64,000 nt of DNA from Monodelphis domestica (GCF_027887165.1 NC_077228.1:422299207-422363206); one strand, 5' to 3'. Positions 54,671 to 64,000 are shown, counted from the stretch's first letter. The notes: generated by a model not told the origin, from the sequence alone. Translations and numbers: made by a program.

Positions 54671-55845
54671 TTTGGATGCTTGTGAGTGATTTATTCATCT
54701 ATTTTCCAGGCTCTCTGTACTTTCAGCAGTTAAGAAAATACATGTCCCTTTGAGCATTCATACATTTTTTAATATAGAGAAAACAAAACCCAACCATATA
54801 CACACATATGATACATATATACTTATATATGTATATGTTTGGGCATATATATATAATCAGCTTCTCTACTATTGCCTAAATTTATGTTTGTATTATCTAT
54901 AATAAACATTTCATAGCAAATAACGATGCTGCCAGCTTTGAAATTAATAAACTTTCCTTAGTATCTAAACAAATTTTGAGTATTAATTTTAGAAACAGAT
55001 CAAATAGTTATGAATTCATTACAGTAAATTATTTATCAACAGAATACTCAGGGCTGCCACACATGCATATTTCTCCATTTATGTATGTTGAGTATCTATG
55101 CATGTATGATTGTGTATTTATCCACATATTTAAGAAAATACAAGAGTGAAAGTATCTTACTAAAAATCTGTATGAAGAAACAACTTATGTTTTGAAAATC
55201 ACTTCTTAAATTCTACATCTTCCAAATAACTGGCCAGACTTCCTGAGGAGAGATGCATAGCAGGGTTGCTTAACACAGCCACGAATGATTTAAAATGCAG
55301 TATGTGTTTAAATAACCTGTTTATGGGTGGCAATAGTTTAAAATGCCCTTCAATGCTTTTAGATGAAATATGAACCTGGTAGTGTAAGGAACTCCCGGTA
55401 TTTGGGGTCATCCTAGGTCAGTGATTCATAAATATTTTTGGTCCTCAGATCTCTGAGGTGTGAGTCCTCCCTACTTCCACCAGCATTGCTTCTCCCCAAC
55501 CGATTTCCCCTGCCACAACAACAACAATTTATAAAATAGAAAAATAAAAGGGAAGCATGGTATTTGATAAATAGAACTACCAAACATCCATTGTAAAACC
55601 TGTAGGAATTCAAACGATATTGGACTTCATCTATAATCAGAGAAAAAAAAGTGGATTAAAAACACCCATTGCCTCTACTATGACATTAAATTGAATACAT
55701 TACCTGAATGTATGTCAATACGTATATCATGAACAAGCATTATAGTGTTATGTATATAAAGAGACTGATTTGGGTTAAGAATTTCAATTTATTAATTAAA
55801 GTCGCCCAGATTGATATGTCAGTGTCCTTCTGGATGACCAAAGAC
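54671..55845. other. Unique sequence with AT/CA microsatellites
   Basis: A TA/CA tract lies at 54795-54855. The 66-70 codon antisense frames at 55199-55613 have no recognised domain. Confidence 0.4.
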
Positions 55846-55867
55846 TCTGAATGCCCCTTAGGCAGAT

Positions 55868-56173
55868 TTATAAATAGAGTTTTAGGAGCTCATTATTCAA
55901 CCCCCCTCCCCCAAGCCCCTGAACATCCCAAGACTGTGTTGGTGAAGTCATGGCACAAGTGCCAGGGGTGGCAGGGAGAGGGCTGCTCCATTCCCCTCCT
56001 CCACAGTGTCCAAGTACATTTTTTGCATGTTCCACCCTTCTGTCCAGCTGCCCAAATGTGAGCACTTCCTCCCTCTGCTGTCTGAGGTAATGTAGGGGGC
56101 TCACAGGCAGCTTGAAGTTGCAGTTTGGGCAGGTGACCTTGAAAACATCTGCCAACACTGTCCTAAGATATGT
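55868..56173 (-). other. Unassigned antisense open frame with CxxC motif
   Basis: On the minus strand the frame opens after a stop near 56174 and reads 'LADVFKVTCPNCNFKLPVSP', then 'HYLRQQREEVLTFGQLDRRV', then becomes Gly/Pro/Ser-rich and stops near 55868. Codon use in the first 55 codons looks protein-like (mixed, balanced third positions) against the AT-rich background. There is no ATG at the head, so it would be an internal exon or a processed-pseudogene remnant. The CPNC pair could be half of a zinc-binding site. I do not recognise the family. Confidence 0.3.
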
Positions 56174-56680
56174 CTAATCGAAATAGATAATTAGAAGGTG
56201 GTCTATCAAACATTTTGCCCCTCTTCATCCTGGATGGGAGACACAAAGACAGAGAAAGAATACTTGCCTTTGTTTACTAACCAAATTTGTTAAAAAGAGA
56301 ATATTCCTCAGAATTCCTGAGGACAAAGCAAAAGAAAAATCCATAGACTGGATGGTGCCTATGATTCAAAACCCTGGCACACCAATTCTCTTTAATATGC
56401 ATGAATTTATTAGGTTCTTTCTAATCCAGGGAACTAGTGTAGGAATATATTAAGTGTTTAAAAATAAATTATCACAATAGAAAAGTTATTAGATCCAAAA
56501 TAAAGTTAGAAGATTCTTTTAATATTATATAAAATTAAATTATATTAATATAATTGTGCTATATAACTATATTACACATTTATAGTTATAGTAGAGCATT
56601 ATTTTTCATTTGTGAAGTACTTTTCTCCCAACATCATATGAAAAGGGCAGTGTAAAGATGATTATCCCCATATAGAGTCA
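56174..56680. other. AT-rich sequence, no gene recognised
   Basis: I see nothing assignable. A/T-only stretches lie at 56520-56590. Confidence 0.4.
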
Positions 56681-56684
56681 GAGG

Positions 56685-56850
56685 CAAGGTCTAGCATTGG
56701 ACACATACTAGCTTTGTGACAAGGGACAAGTTATTTAACTTTTGAGTTTTCCAGAGATTATAAATTGATAGATAGTTGCTCTCATCTTCACTGGCAGAGG
56801 AAATATCCTCTCTGAGAATTCCCTATACCAACGTTATCACAGACACAGGC
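56685..56850 (+). mobile_element. Long-tailed MIR-type SINE
   Basis: The phrases 'actagctttgtgacaagggacaagttatttaactttt' and the subtype tail 'agattataaattgatagatagttgctctcatc', 'gaattccctataccaacgttatcacag'. Confidence 0.6.
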
Positions 56851-56934
56851 ATAAATATGTACAAAGAATTCTAAAACAGCTTAGTGTGGTTTGATGCTTT
56901 TGTAACTTCAAAACACACAAAGACTTTTGGAACA

Positions 56935-57005
56935 TCAAATATACATATATATACATATATGCATATATGTCCATGTAGATGAGAGTCTATAATACATATA
57001 CATGT
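56935..57005. repeat. (TA/CA)n microsatellite
   Basis: Mixed 'atacatatat' and 'gcatatatg' units. Confidence 0.75.
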
Positions 57006-57024
57006 TATTTGTGCTTTGTATTTA

Positions 57025-57245
57025 TTGTTATTCAGTTATTTTAGTCATGTCCAATTATCTGTGACCCCATTTAAGTTTTCTTGGCAGAGATACTGGAATG
57101 GTTTTCCATTCCCTTCTCCAGAACATTTTACAGATGAGGAAACTGAGGCAAACTGGATTAAGTGACTTGCTCAGGGTCACACAGCTAGTAAGTGTCAGGC
57201 CAGATTTGATTAGTTTTCCTGACTTTGGACCTGGAATTCTCTCTC
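57025..57245 (-). mobile_element. MAR1-type SINE, antisense
   Basis: The phrases 'attgttattcagttattttagtcatgtccaattatctgtgaccccatttaagttttcttggcagagatactgg', 'cagatgaggaaactgaggcaaactgg', 'gggtcacacagctagtaagtgtc'. A mirror 95-codon frame (57098-57385) is an artefact. Confidence 0.87.
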
Positions 57246-57249
57246 CATA

Positions 57250-57420
57250 TAGTGGCAAATCTAGAGTCAAAAGACCCGTGTTGAAATTTCAACTCTGTGA
57301 CAATATCTTTGTAATCCAGGATGAGTTATTTAATTTCACTGGACATTGGTTTCTTCAATATTGCAAAATAAGGCAATTTGGCTAGATGACCTTTAACAGT
57401 CCTTTTCAATTCTTAAGTAT
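57250..57420 (+). mobile_element. MIR-type SINE
   Basis: The phrases 'gtggcaaatctagagtcaaaagacccgtgttg', 'atgagttatttaatttcactggacattggtttcttc', 'ggctagatgacctttaacagtcc'. Confidence 0.62.
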
Positions 57421-58120
57421 TATACTTTGTAGGCTTTGTCTTTGAACATGTTTCCATAAGAGAAAGATACTGAAGTAATCAACTACATTCTAATTCTGGA
57501 GACCATTATTATTTTTATTGTTGTTGTTGTTTTGTTGTTTTTAAGCACCCAAAGAAATTCTATCAATGAAAAAGGGAGTGCTTAGAATTTGGCAGTAGTC
57601 ACTGAGTATTCTGAGAAGCAATACATCACCCCTCTTCAACTTTGGTAGTCTAATCAGTGGATGCTTAGGAGAAGTGCTTAACTCATGTTTTTCACAACCG
57701 GCTGGTCTGGTTCTCAAAAAGTTTTCTCAGAAAGAGACCTAGCTAGGGTCAAAGCAACCAAGTGGTTCAAGAGCTGACCTGACCTGCAGCAGAAGCAAAA
57801 GAACTTTCACTATCTCCTTTGGGTTACAAAACAGCTGTTGTTTTGCCTTTCCTGTGGTGGTTGGGAGTGTGAGAACACGTCCCTTTCTGAACATCGCCAC
57901 AATCTATTCCCTCCCCATTACTGTGATCACAGTCCTTACTAGGAAATAAAGAAAAGGCCATAATCAAACGTATGGAATTGTCAGGAGCAACATAATAGTT
58001 TTCTCTATGCATGTTTAGTTTTATTACAATATACATTTTGTTAGAGTATACATTCATTGATTTTATTTTATTAGGGCAGTTATTGCGCAATCATTTACTG
58101 TCCTCTCTCTAGGTTCATAT
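57421..58120. other. Unique sequence, no gene recognised
   Basis: It holds a short GTT repeat at 57515-57540. I see no gene. Confidence 0.4.
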
Positions 58121-58124
58121 ATGA

Positions 58125-58155
58125 ATATGTGTGTGTGTGTGTGTGAGAGAGAGAT
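58125..58155. repeat. (TG)n-(GA)n microsatellite
   Basis: About ten TG units followed by GA units. Confidence 0.9.
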
Positions 58156-58220
58156 GAGAAAGTAAATCTATATACTTATATAATGTGTATATGTACACAA
58201 TATATATTTATTTGCTCTCT

Positions 58221-58355
58221 TTCCTCATCTCTCTTGCTATTCCTACACATACACACTCACACATACATATTCACTCTTCTTCCTCCACCTCTTGATATCC
58301 CTACACACACACATACACATTCACTCACTTTCTTCATTCTGCTTCTTGACATCCC
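58221..58355 (+). repeat. Imperfect tandem repeat, about 55-bp unit
   Basis: Three units, each a pyrimidine block followed by 'cttg(a/c)(t/c)at(t/c)cct' and a CA-rich spacer (absent after the last). The last unit runs into 'ccctggcttccatcaag', ordinary L2 sequence, so part of an L2 was locally amplified. Confidence 0.65.
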
Positions 58356-58470
58356 TGGCTTCCATCAAGACTCATCTCAAGAAGATACCTGTAGGAAGTC
58401 TTTACTGCTTTCTGTCTACTTAAGCCTTCAACAGTAAGGTTTCCTTCCTTTTCACATTATAGATATATAT
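58330..58470 (+). mobile_element. L2 3' portion, left piece (interrupted)
   Basis: The phrases 'cttgacatccctggcttccatcaagactcatctcaagaagatacctgtaggaagtc' are the L2 block just upstream of its terminus. The rest of the L2 resumes at about 59090, beyond the RTE-derived insertion. Confidence 0.65.
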
Positions 58471-59054
58471 AGTAGTAGTCTCTTGGTAACTGAGGATGAC
58501 GATTGTCTTTGTGCGTTTTCATCTATGGTGTATAGATGAGTGTGCACAAAGACATGTGTGCATGAATGAGATTTAAGTGGAAAAGTCGATGCACAGAGAC
58601 AGTCCCACTCTCTCAGCTTTGGAAGCCTGGGTCCATTGTCACGAAAAATCATTACACCTGGAGACTTCCTCAGCTGCATTGGATGGCCGTGTTGTCCTTT
58701 GTGCTCCAACATGCCCTAAGCACTCCACAGTGCTTTGCTGCGTCGCCATCTCAGCCTTTGAACCTTCTTGTTGGTTTCTTCCACCTGTTCGGCCGAAGCA
58801 GTCTTTACATGCTGGGTGAGCAAAGTCTTGGTTCACCAGGGGTCTACAACCTGATGGCTACCCTCACAAGGTTTAGCCGGCCTGTCGAAGCCGTTGCCTG
58901 GGGTGTGGCCACTGCCGCATGTTAGCACTACTGGGAGCCACAAGGAAGAGCTGGGTGTCAGGTGGGGGTCAGAGGCTGGAGCGCTGCCCTAAGGGGGCAC
59001 GACAAGCCTTCCATAACAGAAGTACTACCCCTCCCTGAGCACCCCATACACCCC
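58471..59054 (-). mobile_element. Internally deleted derivative of the RTE-like LINE
   Basis: The 584-bp element is antisense. Its minus strand starts ggggtgtatggggtgctc, like the full copy at 27878. It follows the leader, including a 312-bp block (58681-58992) the full copy lacks, and continues to the position equivalent to 28088. It then joins directly to the equivalent of 31585 and ends at the CTA tail. The junction lies at about 58531. It keeps both element ends and none of the coding region except the last few codons, so any movement needed proteins from a full-length relative. It splits an L2. Short 'atatatat' flanks could be the target duplication, but lie in a TA repeat. Confidence 0.9.
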
Positions 59055-59090
59055 ATATATATATATATACACACATATATACACATATAT
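59053..59090. repeat. (TA/CA)n tract at insertion flank
   Basis: A TA then CA repeat next to the 5' end of the RTE derivative. A shorter copy of TA sequence lies on the other side (58461-58470). Confidence 0.75.
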
Positions 59091-59172
59091 GTTGTTTCCC
59101 TCATTCATATGTAAACTTATTGAAGACATGGTCTAGTTTTGTGTTTTTGCCCGTAAGTCCCCAACACATAGT
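59090..59172 (+). mobile_element. L2 3' end, right piece (continuation of 58330-58470)
   Basis: The phrase 'gttgtttccctcattcatatgtaaacttattgaagacatggtc', then 'cccaacacatagtagtaaatc', is the L2 terminus. Confidence 0.65.
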
Positions 59173-59468
59173 AGTAAATCTATGCCAACATATTCATACT
59201 GTGCATGTGTGTGTGTGACAGAAATCTAGGGCTGAGGGTAGGAGTGAAAAGAAAGTGGAGTGGTGTATTGATGGCCATTATATCCTGAAAATTATTGGCC
59301 ATGTTAGTTTGGAAATGATATATCAGAAGTTCGTAGTATGCAGATGATCCTAGAACTAAATATCTAGCCCTAATCTCTCTTCTGATTTCCAACCCCATGT
59401 CTCTGACTCTTAAACATTTTGGAATGCATGTATCATAGGTATCACAAACTAAACACATCAAAAAGAAA
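59173..59468. other. Unique sequence, nothing recognised
   Basis: A short TG tract lies near 59200. The 93-codon antisense frame at 59180-59461 has no recognised domain. Confidence 0.4.
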
Positions 59469-59469
59469 A

Positions 59470-59768
59470 CTCATCTTTCTCCCCAAAGCCTTTCCTTTCA
59501 AAGGCACCACCATCCTACCAGTCACATAGGTACACAATGTTGAAGTCATCCTGTACTCCTCACTCCATCTGTCCAATTAGTTACCAGATCTCATCATATA
59601 GACTTTCACAATAGCTTTTATATTCATCCCCTTCTCTACTCAAACAACCACTATCTTAGTTCAAGTTCTCATCACCTCTTACTTGGACTATTGCAATAGC
59701 CTTCTAATTGGCATCCCTGCCTTAAACCTCCCCTCATTCCAGTTCATCACTTGCCAAAGTGATGATCA
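59470..59768 (+). mobile_element. L2 fragment 1 of a head-to-tail series
   Basis: The phrases 'ttgaagtcatcctgtactcctcactccatctg', 'ccagatctcatcatatagac', 'cacctcttacttggactattgcaatagccttctaattggcatccctgcc', 'cttgccaaagtgatgatc' are the L2 region upstream of the C-terminal block. Confidence 0.82.
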
Positions 59769-59769
59769 T

Positions 59770-60475
59770 CTTCCCAGCCTTCTCCAGCTGACTGTTTAGG
59801 TGTCACCCTTGACTCATCACTGGTTTTCAACCTTCCCTCCAAATCCAATCTGTTGCCAAGGATGGTGATGTCACCTTTCTGATGCATCTCCTTCCCTCCT
59901 CTGATACTGCCACAACTTTGTGAGAGGTCTCATCATCTCACACTTGAACTATTGCAAGAGCCTGCTGGCAGATCTACCTGCCTCAATTCTCTCCCCACTC
60001 CGACCCATCTTCCATTCAGCCACTATAATGATTTTTCCTAAAGCACAGGTCTAATCATTCATACTCTCTTGCTCCCCAATTAATCAACTCCACTGGCTCC
60101 CTATTGCCTCCATAATCAAAGGCAAAATCCTCTGCTGGGTATTCAAGGTCCTTCATACTCAAGCATCAGCTTATCTTTTTAATGTTCTTCCACCTTATTC
60201 CTTAGCACATGTTATTTGATCTAATAACACTGGTTTCTCAACTAAAATGCCATTTTTTACAGGAAGCCTTTTTTGATCCCTCTTTCTTCTCCTGCTTTCC
60301 TTCTCTTTAATAATTTCCTATTTATTCTGTATATAGTTTATTTGTACATATTTTCTTGGAGTCTCCTCCATTATATTGTGAGTCCCTTGAAGGCAGGAAC
60401 TATCTTGTCTTTTTTTTTTTTTGTACACCCAGCAGGTAGTACACACTTAATGTTTATTGACTAATACTCTGATTT
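59770..60475 (+). mobile_element. L2 fragment 2, to the 3' terminus
   Basis: It restarts upstream ('tgtcacccttgactcatcactgg', 'ccaatctgttgccaag') and repeats the block order of fragment 1 ('cacttgaactattgcaagagcctgctgg'). It then runs through 'actccactggctccctattgcctcc' to the terminus ('aaggcaggaactatcttgtc', 'cacacttaatgtttattgac'). Confidence 0.87.
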
Positions 60476-60631
60476 TCCTGAAGTGTAGTCCTGACCATGT
60501 CAATCTGCTATTCCCTAACCTTTGGTGATTCTTTTACCTTGAAGATCAAGTATAAAGTCTTCTGGTATTTAAAACTCTTCAGAATTTGACTCCTTCCTAT
60601 ATTCCTAGTTTCTTATACTTGTATTCATTTT

Positions 60632-60828
60632 AAACTCTTCCCTTCTCTCTTAGAATCAATCAGTATTACAATTAGTCAGATAAGTATATATTAGTTCCAA
60701 GTGGTAAAGACTAGGTAGTTAGGATTAAGTGACTTGCACAGAGTCACACAGCTATAAAGTATCTGAGATCAGATTTGAACCCACATCCTAGATATGGTTC
60801 TCTAGTCAATGAGCCACCTAACTGCCCC
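60632..60828 (-). mobile_element. WSINE1-type SINE inserted in an L2
   Basis: The plus strand reads 'ctctcttagaatcaatcagtattac', 'gattaagtgacttgcacagagtcacacagct', 'ctctagtcaatgagccacctaactgcccc'. L2 sequence on both sides is colinear, so the SINE came later. Confidence 0.82.
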
Positions 60829-61074
60829 ATCTTCTCACATTTAATGACCCTCTATGGACTGTCCAGTTCAATCATACTGACCTGCTTGTTTTTCATGACA
60901 CATAATACTAAATCTTCCTTCTCTATTTTCACTGGCTTGTCACCCAGGCCTGGAATGATTTCTTCACCTCTGACTCAACTAAAATGACATTTAATTGAGG
61001 CCTTAACTAGTCCCTTGTCACCCGAGCCTTTCCTTCTAAGGCTACCTTTCTTCTACTTTGAATTTATTGTATCT

Positions 61075-61310
61075 GTCTTTCTCTCTCCCTCTCTTCTTCC
61101 CTCCATCCCTTCCTTTCTCTCTCTCTGTCCCTCTTTCTGTCTCTCTCTGTCTCCCTTTGTTTCTCTCTGCCTCTCTCTGTCTCTGTCTCTGTTTCTCTCT
61201 GCCTCTGACTCTCTCTGTCTCTCTTTGTCTGTCTCTCTCTTTGTCTCTCTGTCTCTCTCTGTCTCTCCCTCCCTCCCCCTATCTTTCCCTCCCTCTTTCT
61301 CTCCCTCCAT
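61075..61310. repeat. (TCTC/TGTC)n pyrimidine tract
   Basis: About 235 bp of nearly pure T and C with periodic G (tctctgtctc). It is the source of the Ser/Leu/Pro-rich and Arg/Glu-rich spurious frames on both strands at 61015-61383. It expanded within an L2. Confidence 0.95.
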
Positions 61311-61440
61311 GTTGTCTCCCCTATTAGTATGTAAACTTCTGGAGGTCAGGGACTGTTTTTGTCTTTTTGTCCCTAGTGCTTAGCACAGTGCCTGGCACAT
61401 CATAGTGAGTATTTAATAAATACTTGTTCGTTGATTGTTC

Positions 61441-61585
61441 GTGGTATATCAAAATGTATATATGTATAATATATAACTGTTTTGTTTAGATTCCCTCACA
61501 CATATATACAAAAAGAAGATAATTAAAGATTCTTGAATATAAATTTTATTAAAATATATTTTGTTTTTTTTTCTTTTCTTTTCCA
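61441..61585. other. AT-rich spacer, nothing recognised
   Basis: Short AT-rich sequence between the L2 end and the next SINE. Confidence 0.4.
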
Positions 61586-61589
61586 TGAA

Positions 61590-61700
61590 TTAATACTGAC
61601 CTTAGGTGGGTCATTAAGCATCAGTCCTCTCATTCTGTAAAATGAGAAAGTAGACTGGGTAACCTCTAAAGCCCTTATAGCTCTAAATCCATGATCCTGT
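61590..61700 (+). mobile_element. MIR-type SINE, 3' half
   Basis: The phrases 'ccttaggtgggtcattaagcatcagtcctctcattctgtaaaatgag' and 'ctctaaagcccttatagctctaaatcc'. Confidence 0.55.
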
Positions 61701-61854
61701 TATCAGTATTTCTTCATCGTATTTGTTACTTTCCTCTGTTCATATCTTCACTTGCTTTCTGGATTAGAGCTTTGTGCCTGGGGCAGAGATACTCTCTTTT
61801 ATATTTGTATGCAGCATACAGTGCCTCACACATGGAAAATTCTTTGTTGTTTTT

Positions 61855-62092
61855 TTTCAGTTGGTTATAACTGGTTATAACTTCATGACCCCATTTGGTG
61901 TTTCTTGGCAAAGATATTGGAATAGTTTTTTTTTCCCCATTTCCTTTGTTAGCTCATTTTACAGATGAATAAACTGATGTCAACAGGGTTAAATGACTTG
62001 CCCAAAGTCACAAGCTAATCTAAGGCTGGACTTGAACTCAGCTCCTCCTGACTATGAATTGGCACTCTGTCCACCACAGCACCAAGGTGCCC
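61855..62092 (-). mobile_element. MAR1-type SINE, antisense
   Basis: The phrases 'ttcatgaccccatttggtgtttcttggcaaagatattgg', 'ttagctcattttacagatgaataaactgatg', 'gcactctgtccaccacagcacc'. A small internal duplication 'ttggttataac/tggttataac' lies near its 3' box. Confidence 0.82.
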
Positions 62093-62720
62093 CAGTTGGT
62101 ACTCAATAAAAATGTACTAAGTTGAATTGAATCAAGCCAAGTTCTGTCTAAAGTTCTTTTGAACTCTAAAATTCTATTGTGATTAATAGCCAAACACCCA
62201 ACAATGTCCATTCTCTAGAACAGGGTCCCTAACAAGATGTACATGAAAAATGTCCCTGAACCCTAAAATAATGGCCAAAAAGAACTAGACCCACAGTTGT
62301 GCTCTTAATTCCTAAGAGCTTATTGACATAGTTAAAATACAGTAACAAACAAGCCTGATTTTCTTGTTTCCCAACCTCTGACTGAGTAGAAGTAACCAAT
62401 TAGAGGTAAAAGGAGGAAAGCTATTGGAGGCAGGCATTACTGCAACTTTTATATGATGAGGCAAGGCAGAAAAAAATTTGAAAGACACAGAACAGTATTA
62501 CTTCATAATAAAGTGATCAAATTTAATATTAATGAATCTGAAGCAGTGAAAGAGGGCAGGGAAACAGTCAATTTAGAAAGATTCTATCAAAATAGTTCAA
62601 ATTTTAAAAAAATTTTTGTCTGAAAGGCAGGTTTTCAGTTACTTGGAAAATTCACTAATGACTGGAAATATATTCCTTTATAATGCTAGACAGATTTTAT
62701 ATTGAGAAACTATAGAGAGA
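62093..62720. other. Unique sequence, no gene recognised
   Basis: I see nothing assignable. Confidence 0.4.
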
Positions 62721-62724
62721 GAGT

Positions 62725-62884
62725 AGCAGAAAAGATGAGTGGACTTTAAGTTGGGAGAGACCTAAATTCAATCCTACCTGGCATTGAAAAGCTGTGTGAC
62801 CATAGGTAAATCACTTATATTCTATAAACTTCCATTTCCTCACCTGTATAATTGAGATAGTAATATCTACCATGTAAGGTCTTT
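62725..62884 (+). mobile_element. MIR-type SINE interrupted downstream
   Basis: The phrases 'gtggactttaagttgggagagacctaaattcaatcctacctggc', 'gctgtgtgaccataggtaaatcacttatat', 'gagatagtaatatctaccatg'. It stops at the A tail of the next SINE. Confidence 0.65.
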
Positions 62885-63097
62885 AAAAAAAAAAAAGAAA
62901 AACTCTTACTTTCTGTCTTAGAATCAGTACTGTGTATTGATTCCAAGGAAGAAGAGTGGTTAGGTTTGGACAGTGGGGGTTAAGTGACTGGCCCAAGGTC
63001 ACAGCTAAGAAGTGTTTGAGGCCAGATTTGAACCAAGGACCTCTTATCTTAAGCCCTGGATCTCAATCCACTGAGCCACTTAGCTGCCCCTTCCTTA
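62885..63097 (-). mobile_element. WSINE1-type SINE, antisense, inserted in a SINE
   Basis: The plus strand reads 'ctttctgtcttagaatcagtactgtgtattgattccaaggaagaagagtgg', 'ggttaagtgactggcccaaggtcac', 'ggatctcaatccactgagccacttagctgcccc'. A short 'gtcttta' occurs at both edges and could be the target duplication. Confidence 0.85.
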
Positions 63098-63327
63098 CAT
63101 TGTCTTTAGAAACCTTACAAGATTTTTTAAAATATCAAGTGCTACTGCTATTACTTTACATGAAAAAAAATAGCCAAAAATAATCCTCTAAGATACTGAA
63201 TAGCTGTAATATAAGTTAAATGTAATAGCCAATCCATGACCATAACATCAATGACAAAAGATTTCTCTAGAGAGTACAATGGGTTTCCCTTAACTCTTGT
63301 TATTTGTAGAGAAATAGAAGTCTTTGG

Positions 63328-63563
63328 AGGCAACTAGGTGGCATAATGGATAGGTCTCTGGGCCTAGAATCAGGAAAACCTGAGTTCAAATCTGGCCTCA
63401 GATACTTCCTAGCTCTGTGACCCTGGGCAAGTCACTTAACCCTTTTTGCCTTGGTTTCTTCATTTCTAGAATGATCTAGAGAAGGAAATGACAAATTGTC
63501 AAGAAACCTCAAATGGGATCACCAAGAGTTGGACATGACTGAAACAACTGAACAGTCTTCTGA
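63328..63563 (+). mobile_element. MAR1-type SINE, full length
   Basis: The clearest sense copy: head 'ggaggcaactaggtggcataatggatagg', 'cctgagttcaaatctggcctcagatacttcctagctctgtgaccctgggcaagtcacttaacc', and 3' box 'caagaaacctcaaatgggatcaccaagagttggacatgactgaaac'. Confidence 0.92.
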
Positions 63564-63945
63564 TGATTCTGGAAATTCCATTGATTTGTGTTGCTTAAAA
63601 ATATTGCATACCTTATACTGATCATAAACTTGAAAGAAGAGACAATGAATGTTTCTTTTGGATCCAGTAATTTAATTTCCACCCTTTTTTACTCCACAGA
63701 TTTTTGGCTTCTTTAATTGTTTGAATTATCCACTCAGTATATGGCTTGACATACCTTGCTAGATCCAAATCAGATATAATTGCAGTAATACTTGTTTTTA
63801 GTTTGTGAAAGTTCAGTGCAGTTCAAAAGGGGAAGAACCTAGAAAGATGTCCCAAACTTTGACCCTCTGCTCTTCTTTCTGCTGAGAGATCATATTCACT
63901 ATAACTTCACTCTGCACCACACACATACACTTATATACATACTCA
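63564..63945. other. Unique sequence, nothing recognised
   Basis: I see no gene or clear repeat. Confidence 0.4.
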
Positions 63946-63949
63946 ATCA

Positions 63950-64000
63950 GACTTAATATCTTTGTGACCTTGGGTAAGTCATTTTTAAAACTTCTCTTGG
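63950..64000 (+). mobile_element. SINE core fragment cut by the window edge
   Basis: The phrase 'taatatctttgtgaccttgggtaagtcattt' is a tRNA-derived SINE core. It continues beyond the window. Confidence 0.5.

Larger units (their letters stand above)
60478..61440 (+). mobile_element. L2 fragment 3, interrupted by a SINE and a microsatellite
   Basis: The phrases 'gtagtcctgaccatgtcaatctgctattccctaacctttgg' precede the SINE at 60632-60828. L2 resumes with 'ctctatggactgtccagttcaatcatactg', is broken by a TC tract, and ends 'agtgcttagcacagtgcctggcacatcatag'. Confidence 0.85.

Noticed and set aside
61015..61383. Ser/Leu-rich 122-codon frame and its Arg/Glu-rich mirror
   Set aside because: Translation of a pyrimidine microsatellite inside an L2 fragment.
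1..64000. CRISPR arrays, bacterial operons, phage or plasmid features
   Set aside because: No regularly spaced direct repeats with unique spacers, no dense coding and no ribosome binding sites. The content is vertebrate interspersed repeats.

Overview
This window looks like AT-rich, gene-poor nuclear DNA from a mammal, almost certainly a marsupial. Two tRNA-headed SINE types occur over and over. One ends with a box reading 'tctttgccaagaaaacc ... ggggtcac.aagag.tggacatgact' (called MAR1-type here). The other ends 'cagtattgactccaag...ggtaagggttt' (called WSINE1-type). They sit among many L2 and L1 fragments, one L3/CR1 fragment, and RTE-like LINEs with matching RTE-tailed SINEs. This combination is typical of opossum-like marsupial genomes. 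Family names come from remembered consensus features, not from a database search. There are no operons, ribosome binding sites, CRISPR arrays, tRNA or rRNA genes that I can support.

Layout. 1-13 kb: AT-rich unique DNA with an L2 3' segment, old L1 pieces, SINEs, an antisense RTE-tailed SINE (6.65-7.09 kb) and a possible LTR (10.6-11.3 kb). 13.28-14.98 kb: a 5'-truncated antisense L1 with a recognisable target-site duplication. 15-27 kb: SINEs, L1 ends, microsatellites and a perfect 21-bp-arm hairpin near 23.2 kb. 27.58-31.99 kb: the most informative locus. A nearly complete non-LTR retrotransposon (27878-31651) carries an AP endonuclease, a reverse transcriptase and a C-terminal C2H2 finger. 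It is inserted into an RTE-tailed SINE and bounded by an 11-bp direct repeat. 32-38.3 kb: L2 and SINEs in both orientations plus a possible LTR. 38.7-39.62 kb: the only CpG-rich segment outside a transposon, a candidate promoter or first exon. 41-54.5 kb: L2, L3/CR1, L1 and SINE fragments. 55.85-56.17 kb: a short antisense reading frame with a CxxC motif that I could not assign. 58.2-61.44 kb: head-to-tail L2 fragments, one of them interrupted by a 584-bp deletion derivative of the 27.9 kb retrotransposon.

No host protein-coding gene can be assigned with confidence. The best reading is an intergenic or deep-intronic region whose structure comes mainly from nested retrotransposition. The most interesting system is the RTE-like family. 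The window holds a full-length copy, an internally deleted copy that keeps only the 5' leader and 3' end, and SINEs with a separate RTE-type tail. Each of the first two keeps a segment the other lacks, so together they record the family's modular evolution.
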